A DNA stretch of 64,000 nucleotides from the NCBI GenBank assembly GCA_037893225.1, contig JAZGUH010000541.1, forward strand, positions 372,001-436,000, written 5' to 3'. The notes under the pieces were generated by a model. The model ran no database searches and was not told the DNA's origin. It saw only the letters and a list, made by a program, of their open reading frames with translations. Each line of letters begins with the position of its first letter. Within the stretch, counting starts at the first letter, position 1. Source of the DNA: Hippasteria phrygiana (Eukaryota > Echinodermata > Asteroidea > Valvatida > Goniasteridae). This document shows, in pieces, positions 23,601 through 38,600 of the stretch. The translations under genes were made by a program, and so were the position numbers.

Positions 23601-26600
23601 TTATTTTAGCCTTGAAGAATAGTGGTGTATATTTTCACGGAGATGAAGCAAATAGAATACCGTAGTAATTTAATGAAGAAAAAACACAAGATTATCTTCA
23701 GTAATACACATTATACACATCTGTATTTGATGACGAACCTTGATGTCCCCAGCATCATTTGCATGATTAACATCATACTCGACAACAAAATCTCCCATGA
23801 TGCCATCCTCGCTCAGTTTCTGCTGCTCCTGTGGCGTTGGTTGGTACGACACCTGCTGCTTGTTATCGCTTACTCGGGCCATTGGCTGGGGCAATTTGGC
23901 GGAGGTGTTCCCCAGAGATCGGTCCATCAGGTAGGAATTGGCAATGCGTACGCCCTGGGGCTCGGTGATAGTAACATCCACCTTCAAGTTGTCAACGACC
24001 TGCACAAAATAAAAGATACAACTTCAAAATGACTACCTTTTACGAACGTCCATTTTCAAATGCATATCTTACACCCAATTACTCCAATATGCCTACTCTT
24101 TCAATTTTAAAGGTAACAATTGCCTATATACAAAAAGAAAATAGTAATAAATGTGCATTCATTTAAAGTCGTGTTCTCAAGATAATATGGAAACATAAAC
24201 AACAGCAATCTGCCAGTCCGACAGCCATATGCCTATTCTGAGGCAGTATCGGTGCAAAATACTTACATAACATAAGTAAATAGTAGGCCTACGGCCTAAA
24301 CGGCAGGCAGAAGCAATGCTTTCTATGAAGTTCTTAGAAGAAACAAAAATCCCCTGTTCTCAGCTTTACAATACTTTTTCGCTGTATTTGGTAAAGTCAT
24401 GAAAAATGGAATTGTACCTGTCCGGGATACAGGCCAAGATGCTGCTTGTACATGCCACGTCGTCTTGGCAGCAGGATTTGATAAGTGAGTAAAAACTCTG
24501 CCGTGTTGCCAGGCTTCAGGTTGACTGACGTCACAAAGACCTTGCTCTCGGGGTTGCTGTGACATTGAAAGAAAGATTCAGAAAGACATTCAAAATTATG
24601 TATGTGGTTTAATATTCTTTATGTGTGTGTTAATATTCTGGTAAGTGTAGGCCTATATGGTTTGCTATCAATGAGCGAAGAAGTGGTTTGCAGTTTCTGT
24701 GCAAATGCTTATTCGACCCGAATTTTAATCTTTGTGAGTTTAGACTGTTATAGTCTCAAACATCGAAAAGCCATAGTAGTAGTAGTTCTTGTCGGGTGGC
24801 AGAATATGAAATGCTATGTTGTGAATATGTCTCGTCTAATTTTTAATTCCCTTGTAGAAGAGATGCTTACAGTTCAGTGATGAAGCCGCCGCCTTGTGCG
24901 TATTCGAGGTTACCTCGTTGCAGAGTTACATTCTGACTCTTTTCATCGGCAACACCTTGGTAGGTTTTACCATCCAAAGTTCTGTTTTACAGAAAAGAGA
25001 AAAAACCGAATTATTAGATCGTTACGCGTAGAAACTAATTAACAATAGACTTGTTAATTTGTACGGGATACATTTATAACAGAGTTAATAATCCATCTTT
25101 CTGTTGAGCAAAAATTAATGAGACAAACTAAGCCTGTAAGTCTTACAGGGTAAAGTCTGTGATAAAGGCCTTGAGTGGAATCTTCTGTCTGAACACCGCC
25201 CATCCTGCCTTGCTGGCCGAGTTCCTCATGGTTGAACTGATGGTAGTCGTGGCAAACCGCAGTACAATATGGGAGTTTACAGTCAAACTCGTTGTGTCAA
25301 TTCCGTCCTGTGAGAAAAATATAAACATTTAATAAATTCTAATAATATATTTTTTCCCCATGTTTCCAGGAAAGCCTGATGACAAATCAGCTTCTAATAG
25401 TACGATTCGGCAATCAAAACAGTTTGCAAGGGGCTGTGTCATGTTTTTCCCTAAAAAAGCGGCGGTTAAATGATTCTTGACAAGCCAACTTAAAAGAAGG
25501 GCGTCGAACCCCTTTATACTTGAAAGTAACAGTTTTCACAAAGGGTCTAATATACCTGATACACACTGATGGCTCCACTGTAATTTTTCGCCGCATTTTC
25601 ATCGCAGACGTTTACTTTCGCTTCAAATTACGATAATCCCTTATTTTGGATGCTGCATCAGAACAAGTTAATTTCTGTTGCAATATATTTGAAGCTTCTC
25701 TGGGGAGGGATTAATATTTTCTTTACTCACGGAACTTTTAGTAGCAACGCTAAAGATGTCTGGTCTTGTTTCGACACCTGGTATGGGCTGCTTTCCTGTC
25801 GAAAAAAAGAAGCGAAGAAATATTATTATATTTTTTTGCAAACATTTTGTTTAAACGTTGACCCTTACTGTGTGATGTCGATTAATTGCTTACATTACAT
25901 CAGTTAATTCCGTACATTAATTTGTTTTGATTGATCTCAACGATCATAGTGAATTAAGATAGAGCAAAATGTGTAAAGCCGTGATTTTATATGTTTCAGT
26001 AATACGCATTGTTGAGATTATCTGTGCACCTACGTACCTGGTAAAACTTCCAGTAGACTACGGAGGATGTCCATTGTGGTGCCGGTGTGTAGGATGGACG
26101 GTGGGGGCAGACTGTTGTCCACGAGGGGTTGGTCATTGTCTGGGTCAGTCAGCAGCATTGGCGTGAGTGGGGTCACAAAGTTATACCTGAAAGTCGCAGG
26201 GAGAAAGATCACATTTGGCTAGTTTGATTTCCAGATATCATTAAAGTTTTAGGAGGCAGTTTTGTGTCCGTCACGTCATTTTGAAGTATAGAATTACAAC
26301 TTTTATATTTTGGCATTTCACAATGGTCAATCTGCCAAATATCAGTGGATTAATGGGGACAAATCTTCTACGCGTGTACAGGCAAAAAGGAGTGTGCGAA
26401 GACAATAGTGCGGTCATGCTTTTATTCCTAGTTCAAAGATGACCACAGCGAAGTGGGAAGCCACTAAATGAACTTATAATAACGTTTTTGTTCCTTTATC
26501 CTGATACCCACACCGAATTGCCTTCAGACATCTTTTCTAAATCTATCAAACTCCAACATCAATGAAACTTAAGGCCTGCTATTTGCAAGAATATCCAACA

Positions 26601-29600
26601 GGTTGAGCAAAGTCTCTTCTCACATCAAAAGATCCCACAAAAGCTGCTTGCCAGCGGATCTTGTGGAACTCGGCAGGCTTAGGTTAAATTGACTTGGTTG
26701 AAATTTCCAAACCTTGTTGCCAGAAGAGCAATCCTATCAGCCAGTGCCCGGCGGGCAGCAGGGTTCTCCGTGATGGCATACTGGTTGATCAGGTCCTGAA
26801 TGGTCTTCATCACCCAGATGCGCTCCACGACCTTCGGAACTGTATGGTCCTGGGTCAGTTCTGGTGACGCAATCTGGAGAAATGAGAAATTAAGTGGGTG
26901 TGATTTTGTGGTCGTTAGAAAAAGCCTGCCTTGTGAATTAATGTCGTAGTAGGGTTTAAATAACCGATAACATGGGCGGCTCATATCAGTTTTCATATGA
27001 GCAATTCATTACCACTTCATTGATTTTCACAAATTGGAAAAAGTTGGATTATATTTTTTCCAATTGTGAATTGCCTCTTTTCAATTCCACTCAAACTAGC
27101 TAAACACCAGCCAGTAGCGTATCCAGCTTTTTGTGTCAGGGAGGGCAAACAACGTCTGAACCGCCTTAAAACCGTCTGAAAAACACTATTTTTGTTTTGT
27201 TTTTATGACACCTCAAATGCCGCCGGTGGGGGGGGGGAGGAGTTACACCCTTTCCCCCGCTGGATACGCCACTGACACCAACTAACTCCAACATAGACCT
27301 ACTGGAATTCTGCTGCAGTATAGGTGCGTATTTCTTTCGAAATCCAGCCAGTATTCCAATTAAATTATAATTTGAAACCCTCTGGTGTCTCAAAAGCGCG
27401 CTACCTAGAGCTGCAAGAAAACAAAGCCCATACGACAAGAGAGCAAAGGAGCTTAAAATGGACAGCTGACCAATGAACCTGCAGTATTAGAAGTTGGAAA
27501 GCTACGAAATGTGTCACTATTAATAGGGTTCACGGCAAAACTGATGTATTCCTTCAAACCCTGTTCATCTCGAGTTTGTATTATCTCAGTGTTTGAACTA
27601 TTAAACTAAACTGTACAAAATGACATACTCTAATATCTTTTCTGGTGCTGCGGTATAACTCCCCCGTCGCTGTCTGCCCATGCACGCTTCCTTCCAGCGT
27701 GTTGGAGCCCGGATTCTCATAGAGTTTACCGGCTACAGAAATCTCCGACCCGTCAAAATAGTACGGGAACCTCCACATTGTTAGGTCGTCCGGGTTGGAC
27801 ACACCAGACTCGTAGATCATCTCCACGTCAAAGATGACTGGGCGAGAGACCTCGAAGTAGAAGCTCTGGAGCTGCTCACTGGCATCAGCTGTCTCGTAGA
27901 TCTTCCTCGTGTTTCCTCGATTCTGGAGGCCGAGTTGAACCAGGAGGTCGATGGAGACGTTGCGGCCGAAACCCAAGCAGAAGAGCGCGTGTTTCCCGTT
28001 GATGGCCACGTTGACGGCACGGATGAGTTCGTCAGGTTCCTTGATGCCGATGGTCGGCTGCCCATCCGTCAGCACGTACATCATGGACAGGATGTTTTGG
28101 TCTTCACCGAGGGAGCCGGACTGCAGGTCCAGGAGATTGTCTGCTTGTATAATGGCTTCACCCAGATTTGTTTCTACAAGGAAAGAGTAAATTAAAGAGT
28201 ACTGTGTAACATTCGATTGTACCATTGAGGTCGATCTCATAAATCGTGAGACATACAAGTTTACAGATGCATTTTTTTCAGTACAAATAAGTCTAAACAG
28301 ATGATGAGCCATGTAGCTAAAATGGGGTTTTACTTGATCATTATAATTTATATAGGCAAAGGTCGCTTAAAACGATATGGTCTGTTAAGCACACAAAAAT
28401 TGCTCACGCAGGTTGTTATTATTATTTAAAAAAATCTCTTGGGCAGTGTATATTTTGATATTTAAATACGTTGACAGGTCCAAACAAGCGACTTATCAAA
28501 TATTACCTCCTTGGTCTACCAAGTCGTCAACAAATAGTTTGGCATCATTGATATTCCTCCGTGTAGCTTGAACTAAAGCATTACGCCTCCAGTACTGAAC
28601 ATCATCGGAAAACGTCAGGATGTTAAATCGATCCTTGGGCCCAAGATCGTCCAGGATAATTTTGAGAGCCTCCTTGACCTGTCGGAGTTTCGTGCCAGCC
28701 ATGGAGCCGCTTACATCGATTACGAAGACGACGTGTTTAGCAGCATGTTGGAGGGTTGTGGGTGAGAAGAAATGGACAAAGTAGCCATCTTGCACCTGAC
28801 AGTAAGATAAAACCACACACATATTCAATTTGTATAAAAAGTGCAAAGACTGCATTTTCAATAATTGAGCTCAAGTTTTCTGAAATAGAAAGGCGAAAAA
28901 TGTTTCACAAGTTTGCAATATCAAACACAAAGACTTTTGTGGTATGCCTACAGTGATTTCAGCTGGAAATAGGAATTTGATGTGGCTATAAGTTATCCCT
29001 CACCACGAGAAAGTTTAACTTATCCCGATGAAGACAGAAGACTTGTTCTGTTCTTCGACCTGTGCTCTAAAGTTTGAGATCATTTTCCAAGCACATAGAA
29101 AGTTAAAGTTTGTCATCAAAGTTCCTGCTTGTTTTAAAAATGAAGCTCTTTAGATAGACTATTCGGGATGTTTCACGAAACCACAAAATGTATACCATTC
29201 GATGTCAATTAATTTTAACAAATCATCGTGCAGACACCGATGTTATTATTTCTAATTGTGAAAGAATGGAATTACATGCTAATTGCTATCGCCAAAGGTT
29301 ATAGTTGTGGTTTTCATGATACCTTTTGTTGTTGATGTATTGTACTTACCTCTGTGTAGCTTCCTTCTCTGGTGTGGATGACGTCATATTCCAACAGAAT
29401 ATCTCCAGCCATTCCTTTGGGTGAATACTCCATTTGTTCATCACTTGATGGGGCGTAGTGCATGTGGGCCCTGTAATCATTGCTACGCCGTATCAACCTC
29501 TGCAAGGAAAAAGTCATCTTATTGATAACAGGTGCTTTTGAAAAGACACCTTCTGAAACACGGCATGGGAGAGACAATCAACATTTTGACATTTGACAGC

Positions 29601-32600
29601 CCAAAAGGTTTAAAGTAAGCCTTATCTCACTGTTACAAGTTCCCTGGAAATGAGCTTCATACTTAAAGAAACTGAAAGTGGCAATCGAGCATCTGGTAAA
29701 AGAAATACACGCCCAAGCTTACTGGTAAATATGAAATTATTTCTTGAAGTATGGTTAGAAACCACTTTCCTTACCACACTTCTTCCAAGGTGCTACCCTC
29801 AAACCTAAGTGGACACTTCGTAACGTTTCTCACCATGCAGGGCTTCAAATCACAATTACTTTTACAGGATTTTACAGGGTAACTCAATCGCAAGACGTTC
29901 AGCGTATTTCATAATTGTTGACAAGCATCCAAAATTGCATGCCTTAAACAAGATTCGTTCTTCCAACTGTAATTCGTAGGTTATGTCAGTCATGATAATT
30001 GCTGCTTTTTTATGTATATGAGAGATTTGAATTAGTTTCTCTGTCAAATGCATCTGATGCTGCACCACCACGAATGATTTGAAGGTGCCCTTCCAAAAAA
30101 TATTCCGTCGAAAGGCATCCTTCGGAAAGAATTGTCCATAGATACCGGTATCATTTCACTGAAAATCCAATCAGAAAGACACACATACTTGCAGAATTTC
30201 CTCATCGGTCTCAGCCGCGCGTGGGACGTACTTGAGGAACAGTTCACCGATGCCTTGGGGTTCGGTGATATAGATGTCCAGCTGGAGATCTTCCACGGCC
30301 TGGCCGAGCCACAGGTTGATCCGATGCTTGAAGAAGCCACGCCTCCTCTCCAGTAGCTCGTCGTAAGTGAGGTCAAAGGTCACGATGGACTCGGGAGCCA
30401 CGCCCAAGACACGCATGGTGAAGGTATCTTTGGTTGGATCCCTGTACAACGACGTAAACGACGTTGGTCTTTTTATCATCAAATACATCACAGAGAAGCT
30501 CACTCTCTTCTTGTAAGTATTGCATCGTTTAAAAGAAGGTTGCTATTAAAAGTAGAGGAGTTTATTCCTTTGTTGTAGCAAATACTCACAGGATTGAAAG
30601 ACACCCGGTATTTGGATATCGATCTACTTTGAATAATAAATATAATTATACACAAAGCAAATGGTTCACAGACCGAGGACAATACATGGCAGATGACAAG
30701 CTGCGAAAAGAAGTTAAAGTGGAGAAACGAAAGAGGCCAATCTTTAAGGCTAATGAGCATGAAAAGCCTATTTCTCAAGAACTACTAAACACCAAGGAAG
30801 TTGTCTAGGAGGAGTTGATATACATCGCAAAGCGCTGTTCCACACAAAGTAACTTTGTGTGGAACTTTGTGTGGAATATGCATTTAAGATATTTACCGTT
30901 TGGTGACCAGGGCCACATGCCGTCCATCCGTACTAGAAGCAAAAGCCAACTGCCAGTCCGGGTTCCGGATGTCGTCCACTTTTCCAGTGTACGTCTTACC
31001 ATTAAGCTCTCTACAAAATAAATGGGAATGCTTGCATTTATCTAGGCATATACCCTGCTACACTTTAGCTACATTCTTGGAAAATAGCCGACTAGAAAGA
31101 TCGACTATTAATCAGAGGATGAAGTCTTTTTGGAGAGTTTCAAGCAGTTAAAAAGTCTATTTCTCCCGTGTGGAGGGTCGTGGCCGAGTAGTCTCGCAAT
31201 GCAAGTTGTTAGCTCAGAGACTCACAGAGAGTGGGTTCAAATCCCGGCCTGTCCGGTCATGGTATCTGTGTCCTTCAGCGGGATACTTTACCATATTTTT
31301 TTCACACAGGAGTATAAAAATGGTTACCGGTAAGAGTTGGGGAGTAACCTGCGATGGACTAGCATCCTGTCCAGGGGGAATAGAAATATCCTCGGTCGTT
31401 TAATGCTAATGAAACCTGATAAGCATCAACACCGATCTGATGAACCATATTGCCAATTAGAAACAATCCAGTCCCCGGAGCAAATCATGGTACGTATTAC
31501 TTACACGGAGAACTCTGAAATGAAAGCACCAGGTGGAATATGGAGAGTGAAGGGTACATCTTGACGGTCGGCTGCCCTGTTGGCTACCTCGCCGTTCAGA
31601 GTGGTTCTGGCGTACCGGTCGGTGATCACAGACTCGATGTGCAGCCGCTCCAGGTTTATTAGAATCTGTTGGAATCCACAGCTAAAAAGGTCATAAAAAG
31701 CTTCTGCAGATGTGCATTGATCTGGCAATTAGGCCTATATGCGTAAGCATTAACACTCCGCATATGTTGGCAAAACAACATACATGTACTTCCTTGACCG
31801 AGGTTACTTTTTATAGCACCGTTGAAAATAGTGAGTAGCTTCACCCTAAAAATACGATTTTATGCAATCTTGAGGTTAGTATTAATAGTACGAACAACAA
31901 AGATTTCTGACCCCTTCCCTACCTCGCCCTCCAAAATAAAATATATCAGAGACAGACCCCTACACAAGAGACAGACTTGTATGCCGGCAGTGGAAGTTCA
32001 AAAATATACAAGAAAAGACAATATAATTGTTGTTATGTGTGAGAAGAAAATATCGACATTTTAACTGTGTAATGTTGGGCTTCGTAGAATTTCAAACTTT
32101 ACAGACTAGAGAAAGTAACTTTGTTTGAAGTTTCTCTTGTGAGACGGGATCAAATTTATCTTTGAATACACATCTTAAAATACTTACATCAGGAGTTGTG
32201 CCTATGCCGAGATCAACACAAGCGCTGCCGCCTATCCCGAAGGTACTTTCGCTCTGACCACGCTGTCCGTACACGTGTCCTTGGATGCCCCACTGCAGCC
32301 CCGGTGGGACGGCCACCGCGCTCGCTTCACCGTCCCCGCCCCCGCCCGGTGCCAGCGGGGGCGAGTCGACAAATGTCATGGACATGAGTGGAGTCAGCAG
32401 GTTGTACCGCTCGGACAACTCCAGCGACTTGCCTATGATGACCCGCTGCTCGTTCAAATCGTTGGACACCGTGTAATCATTAAAGAGCTGGGCCAGAGAG
32501 ATGAAGGCAGCCGTGCGCTCGGCGTAGTTCTCCGGGATGTTCTCCGAAGTAACGAGGACCGCTGGTTTCGTCTGTGAAGAAGTTCGGAAAAAGTTCCAGT

Positions 32601-35600
32601 GGCATTTGGAAGAAACTTTCTAACATGCTATCTACTTCAATGTCTAGTTTCTAATTTTTTGCCTGCATCCACTCAAGATCATCAACACAAGCGCAGCTTC
32701 AAAGATGCAGCGGTGTGCAAATACGAAAAGAGCGGTGCGAAACTACACATTTTTGCAGTGCTGAAAGCTAGTGCTACAAGTATTTCCCATTACAATCAAC
32801 ATAGATCAAATCATCACATAAAGGCCTTCTGTTTGGTCTTTCAGAGACCAAAAAGACCCAAAGCCACGTTTAAATATGTGCAATGCAAAAAATGTGCAAT
32901 GCACAAAATGTGCAATGCACAAAATGTGCGTTTTAAAAGTGCAAAAGAAACTGCTGGCCACTACGAGTGTTATTTTTTTTGAAGTGACACAGCTGAACCA
33001 GAAATTTCCCGTCTAAATCAATTCTTTGTTATTCCCTTTAAAATTTAAACGTTCAATTTGGATAATCTCTTTTATTCCAATTTAAGTTTATTAGTTTTCG
33101 TCATGAAAGACTGAAAATGAATTGGAATAACATCTGTACTTTGACAAGTAGGCCTACTGGACAGTTGCAACGCTCCTTTGATGCACATTCTTGTACTAAG
33201 CTTGTTTGTAAAAAAAAATCCAAAGATCCTGTACATTAAAAGCAAGTTTCGTATTAACTGTTTTGATGACAAAATGTTGAATCGTATTTTTTTTATCATT
33301 AAGTACAATTTCGAAATAGATTTTTTACAGGGATGTGTTTCTTTGTGGGTGATTAATTAGGCATAACTGGGAAAATGCACCAATCAATTCCTTTCCCAAT
33401 GTGGGGTTTGCAAACTTTGGGCACGAACAAAATTACTAATCTCCACGTCCCGGGGTTGGGCAGCGCGGGGCCAACGATTGACAGGTGCACCAGTGTAATT
33501 ACTCTGAGAAATCAAGCAATGATCAATACGGACACTTCGATGCGTCGAAAACTCACATCAGCAATAGGCACGTACTCCTCGATTGTTATCTCGCCAGTAG
33601 CACTGATGGCAGTGATTCTGATGGGAAGATTGGCTGCGAGAATGTTAGCCAACCGACCACTGACAGCAAACTCGGATCCTTCAAAGTAGTTTTGGAAGAT
33701 AGTCTGGGTCAGTGACTCCTCGTCGACGACATTCCCAAGATATTCGATGGCAACGTTGACCAGGAGAGGAGTGGCAACCTCGTCGTACACACCTGCAACA
33801 CAGAACAACAAAATACCCATTATTACAATCAAATGTTTCTTCACCACCATCACCATTCATCCCCCAAACAGCAAAACAAACATTTGCTTCTGTCGAGGCT
33901 ACTCACCGATAAGCTGCTCAGAAGCCGCAGAATCTTCAAAGATCTTCCGCGCGACACCAGAGTTCCCCAAGGCCAGACGGGCCAGGAAGTTGAAGTCCAC
34001 ATCGGCACCGAAGCCCAGGGTCACCACCGAGCACTTGCCCTGGTTGCTGTTCAGGATATTCTGCTCGATGGTGCGAGGGTTTGTCACGCCTTTGGACGGG
34101 ACACCGTCGGTCAGGACAAACAGAATGCAGATGCCAGGGTTGTTGGCCGAGATGGGGTCCATGGCGCCCGCTACTCGGAGCTGGTCCAATCCATCCATCA
34201 TGGCGTCGTTCAGGTTCGTACCTAAATTTGTACGCAGAGAAGAAGACGTACAATTGCATGTTCATATGATGGTCATTCTTTTAAATTATGGGCCATCCTC
34301 CAGCGGCGTAGCCAGGGTTGTCTCCATAGGGGGGGGGGGGAGTGGGGAAGGGGGAGAGTGGGGACACTCACAGTATTTTTTCTCTATAATACTATTATTT
34401 TCTGCGTTTGCGAAATTTTCAGTGGGGGGGGGGGGGGACGACTAGGGGGACGATTAGGGGGACGATTTTCTAAATTGGGGGCGTGCGCCCGCTCCCGCCC
34501 CCCACGCCCCCTTAGCTACGCCACTGCCATCCTCTCCTCTTGTGCCATTTTAAAGCCTTTGCTTGAACCAAATTGAAAAGTTCTAGCTACGATTTTAATT
34601 GTAGAATAAAAAAAAACATGATCGAGCCAGAACTTTCGATATACATGTAGTAGGGAATGAAGTCAGAGTCTGAAGTCCAAGTCTGAGTTTGAGAAATGGC
34701 CACGACGTTGTAATACAAACACTGATGAAAGATGGTGAATTTGTACCGTCGGGTTTGGTGGTCGAGCTTTCAGGGTGTCGGCTTTGACGAGCAGAATGGC
34801 TGGTATTTTAATCCCTATTCGAGTTGTGAATAATGTTTTTCTCAAGGGTACTTGAAGTCGCTAAGACCAGTGGCGTCAAACCGTGCCCAAAATGTTCTTA
34901 CCGGTTTTTGATTCTAAATCACTGATGTAGTTCTTCGCTCTGTTGATGTTTGTGGAGGATGCTTCAACCATTTCATCCTCCCTCCAGAAGTAAACCTTAC
35001 AAAAAATATACAAATCATTGGTTCGAGTCTGTCTTCTGATAATACACAAGATGCAAGCATTGTATTATTACAGTGAGGTATTAAATGACTTCTAAAAATT
35101 ATAATCGCGTATTTCTAACTATATGGCGGGTTTATGCAAAGAGAAATTAATAACGGCCTAATTTTTTATTTTTTTTACTAAACATTGCAAGTAGCTTTCA
35201 TTTAAATTATTACGTTTGTTCAATGTGTAAGTTTTTAGGAGGAAAAATTGAGATTACTTACCTCATCTGAGAAGGGAATGATGTTAAAGCGATCACTGGG
35301 TCTCATTTGGTCTATGATGGTCGACAAAGCTTCCTTGGTTTGTCTCAGCTTGAGACCGTACATGGACCCACTCACGTCGATCACAAATGCAACGGTCTTA
35401 CGAATTGGACTCAGGCCGCCGGGAGAGAAATGGTGCACGAAGATGTCACCAAAAGTCTGTTCATAGAAATTTAAGAGAACGTGGGGTAAAATTTAATGGA
35501 TTAGCTACTTAAAAACTTTCCACTGTCCGAACCGAGAACCCTTTTGTCACATCCGAGGCTTCCTGTAGACATTATTTTAATCCCGTCACTTGAATTGTAG

Positions 35601-38600
35601 CACCAGAATAGTTACTTTCTGAGCTACACAAATATCTCAATAAAGATGGTTAGAGTCGAGCACAAAGATTGTCACATTGGTTTGGCTTTGCAACCAATAT
35701 GTGGTTGGCTCACGAAGGACAATTTTGTTAGTAGATATTATTTCTAACAGAAAAAACGACATGGCACATACCGACCCCCATGCCGTGCATGATACCCCCA
35801 CCCTTTCTCCCTAATTATGCCACTGATATACGCCTGTAAAAATGGCCTATATCTTTCTTTAGTTTTTGTAATATGTAAAGAGTTTATTACGCAGAAACAG
35901 GAGCTATCACGTCCACTTGGCTTGCTTGCCAAAAAAGACATTTGACAATGATTTACCTGAACATCTCCGACGCTCAACTCGTGCTCCACATCATACTTCA
36001 AGATGAAATCCCCGCTGATTCCAGATGCCTGGCCGCCTATATTCTGCTGCTCCCGTTTGCTGGGCGTAAACTCCATACTGACCTGCGACTTTCCGCTCTT
36101 AGTGATGTAATCCTCTAGCGAAATATAGGAGCTGGTGCCCGTCAGACCGCCGAAACCGCCCCCGCCCCCTCCTACTAGCCTGATGATCCCAGCCTCTGAC
36201 TTGCTGATACCCTGGGGTTCGGTGATGTAGGCCTTGATGCTGAATTCTCTCACAGCCTGACGAAAAAGTAAAATAATAAAAACTGCAATGGTCATTTTGA
36301 GCTAATTAGGGCGACTCAAGTAAGGAAATGGTTTTTGATAGCTATATTCCTAAAATACTGGAACGTATTCTTCACGGCAAAGTCATCCGGCAGGTGGCGG
36401 ATAGAACTTGAAATTTAAATAGACTTCGACTGAACATTTGCCTTAGAGGCATTAATGTTATACTGTGTAACAGGTTATTAAACCAATCTCAATAGATACT
36501 TAATTTAGCTGTTAAAATACTGCTGAAAATTGATAAATTGTATTATATCACGGTTACCAGAATAGCTAAGATTTAAATTCTCCTAAATCGATGTAGAAGA
36601 CTCTGCAGCGGTACAATACTGAAAAAATCTCGCATGTGTGGCTCAGCTGTCCGGGAACAAAAATAACTGTTATATAATTAAAGACTATTTGCGGATAATC
36701 TTTTTCGAATCCAACAGCTAAATGTGTATATGCATAAAACAAAACAATTTACCTTCATATATTTATGGAAAAGAATAGAGAGTTTGTAAAATAAATTGTC
36801 ACACAATTGTTGCAATCACCTGTTGTGGATTCACGCTTATCTTCTGGGTGTACCATCCCTGGCTTCTCTCAAGAAGCTCCTGATAATTCACCGTGACGCC
36901 GACCCTATCGCCGGGTGCTACGTTTATTGTCACCATGAAAGTATTCCTGGTAGGGTCCCTGCATCGAGAAAAAAAATACAAAAATGGAGGGGGGAAAACT
37001 CCAGGTCATTCCAACAAGAAGGAACTGTGGATTCTGATCACAGATGCCCACAAAACAATGTTAGACATGAACAAACTTATAGGTCATGGAAACGGGCCAA
37101 TGCCCATACAGAAGGTATTATTATTGCTATACGGTACAGTTTTTTTGTTTATTTTTATTGTAAGTTTCTTTGCGAAGTAGGATGGGCTACAACTTATGTG
37201 CAGCTCTTTCTTTTGAGTGAGCACAGAAAGATGACAAGAGCGGTTCTTGAACTATAGCGACAAAGGGATCAACCCCCCCAACCAACTGTATCTTGGTGAT
37301 GTTGGCAGTCTTCCACTATGATAGCATCTTTTTCGTTGTGCTAGTACCTCATAATACCGCGTGGCCAATATTTCTTTGGGTTCACTTACAGAGCAGTAAT
37401 TCTGCCGGTGGACAAGCTCCCAGACGCATCAAATGTATTCTCATCTTCTCCTTCACACTTGTCCCTCACTTTACCGTAGTAGGTTACTCCATCCACCTCC
37501 CTATATATAGTATAGAAGAGCAGTATAAGGTTCAGTTATTGCACAACATTCTTCCTTACGGCATGCAATGGAAGGACGTAATTCTTCACTCGGTGGTTAA
37601 AGGTCGAAGCTGAGGTGATTTTGCGTGTGGAGATATGGACGTCTTCACCGCGCAAACCGGAAGTCATCTAAACAGTTGCGTCCTCCCATAGGTGAAGCAA
37701 CTTTCAAACAAGCATTTGAATTGGGGTAATATCAAGAGAAGGTGATCGTGGGTGGATCAAGGGGGTACAGTTGTTAAAACGAAATGTTCCCGCGCACAGA
37801 CCATGACCGTGTGCGAAGATTGACTGTCCTAGAAGGCCTTGTCTTCTTTTACAGCACATAGGCCTACAACACTATACAGCAACGTGAGTATTTTGAAGTT
37901 ACATTTTCAAACGGGACAGGACAATTTGCGTGGTTTAACTATGGGACTGTTTCCCCAGTCCCAGACAAATAAAAGCCAAACTATTTGCTCCTTATGGTAA
38001 GGATAATTAAAGCAATGCTTCGTCTCTATAAGTAGGCCCTACTCATAAATTCGCCTAATAACCCCCATAAAAAAAATAAAAAAATAAATACATAAAAGTG
38101 GCAAAGAAAGAACCCTTTAAAAAGCGAGAACCACGCCTCAAAAAAGGCATATGTTGGCGCTCATTGTATAGTCAGATCATCTAAATACAAGCACATATAT
38201 ACCAGGATTTGCATTTCAATTTTGCACAAAGGGTCCAATGCAAAAGAAACCAATTTCATGGAGCTGCCCAAACTGGCTAAGCACATAAGCCATGTCCTTA
38301 GCAAAAACAGGTTACCAGCCAATATGTCATGCGATGCGCACTGGTGACTGGTTCTGGGTCAAGTTGTGTTTAGCAGGCAAAGTTGCTAACCAACATAAGT
38401 GCTTAGCAGCTTCATGGAATGGGAGGCTTTCGAGACGCTGGTGGCAGCAGACTTACCGGTCCTTTTTCATTGTTCTCACCAGTCCTACGCATGCTCAGAA
38501 CGAGCAAAAAGGACCGGTATGTCACTATGAAATATGGGTTCATTGGTAGTATTGCACATGCCTAAGTGAATATAATTAGGAGAGTGGCTGATCACGTGAG

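Larger units (their letters stand above)
25731..31665 (-). other. ITIH gene A module 2 (VIT-VWA-linker)
   Basis: Exons: 31505-31665, 30897-31010, 30189-30441, 29350-29499, 28507-28795, 27629-28173, 26713-26873, 26038-26186, 25731-25795. The VIT begins ILINLERLHIESVITDRYAR. The VWA carries FVIDVSGSMAGTK, ETNLGEAI and YVLTDGQPTIG. The 253-bp exon equals the sum of two exons (142+111 bp) in module B2, and the phase-0 junction exists in all other modules, so an intron was lost here. The linker is split into three exons (161, 149, 65 bp) and ends with VATKSS, joining in phase to module 3. No ITIH C-terminal domain follows. Closest relative in the window is module 2 of gene B (for example FYFEVSRPVIFDVEM in both). 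Confidence 0.9.

Noticed and set aside
25147..32571. Three separate ITIH genes instead of one fused gene
   Set aside because: No signal peptide, start codon context, stop codon or C-terminal domain was found between modules, and linker exons keep phase across both junctions. Kept as the main alternative to test.
33747..34445. 232-codon plus-strand open frame, the second longest in the window
   Set aside because: It lies antisense to two VWA exons of ITIH gene A and then runs into a G-run MITE. Its residues show no family, and it is open because the coding strand is GC-rich.
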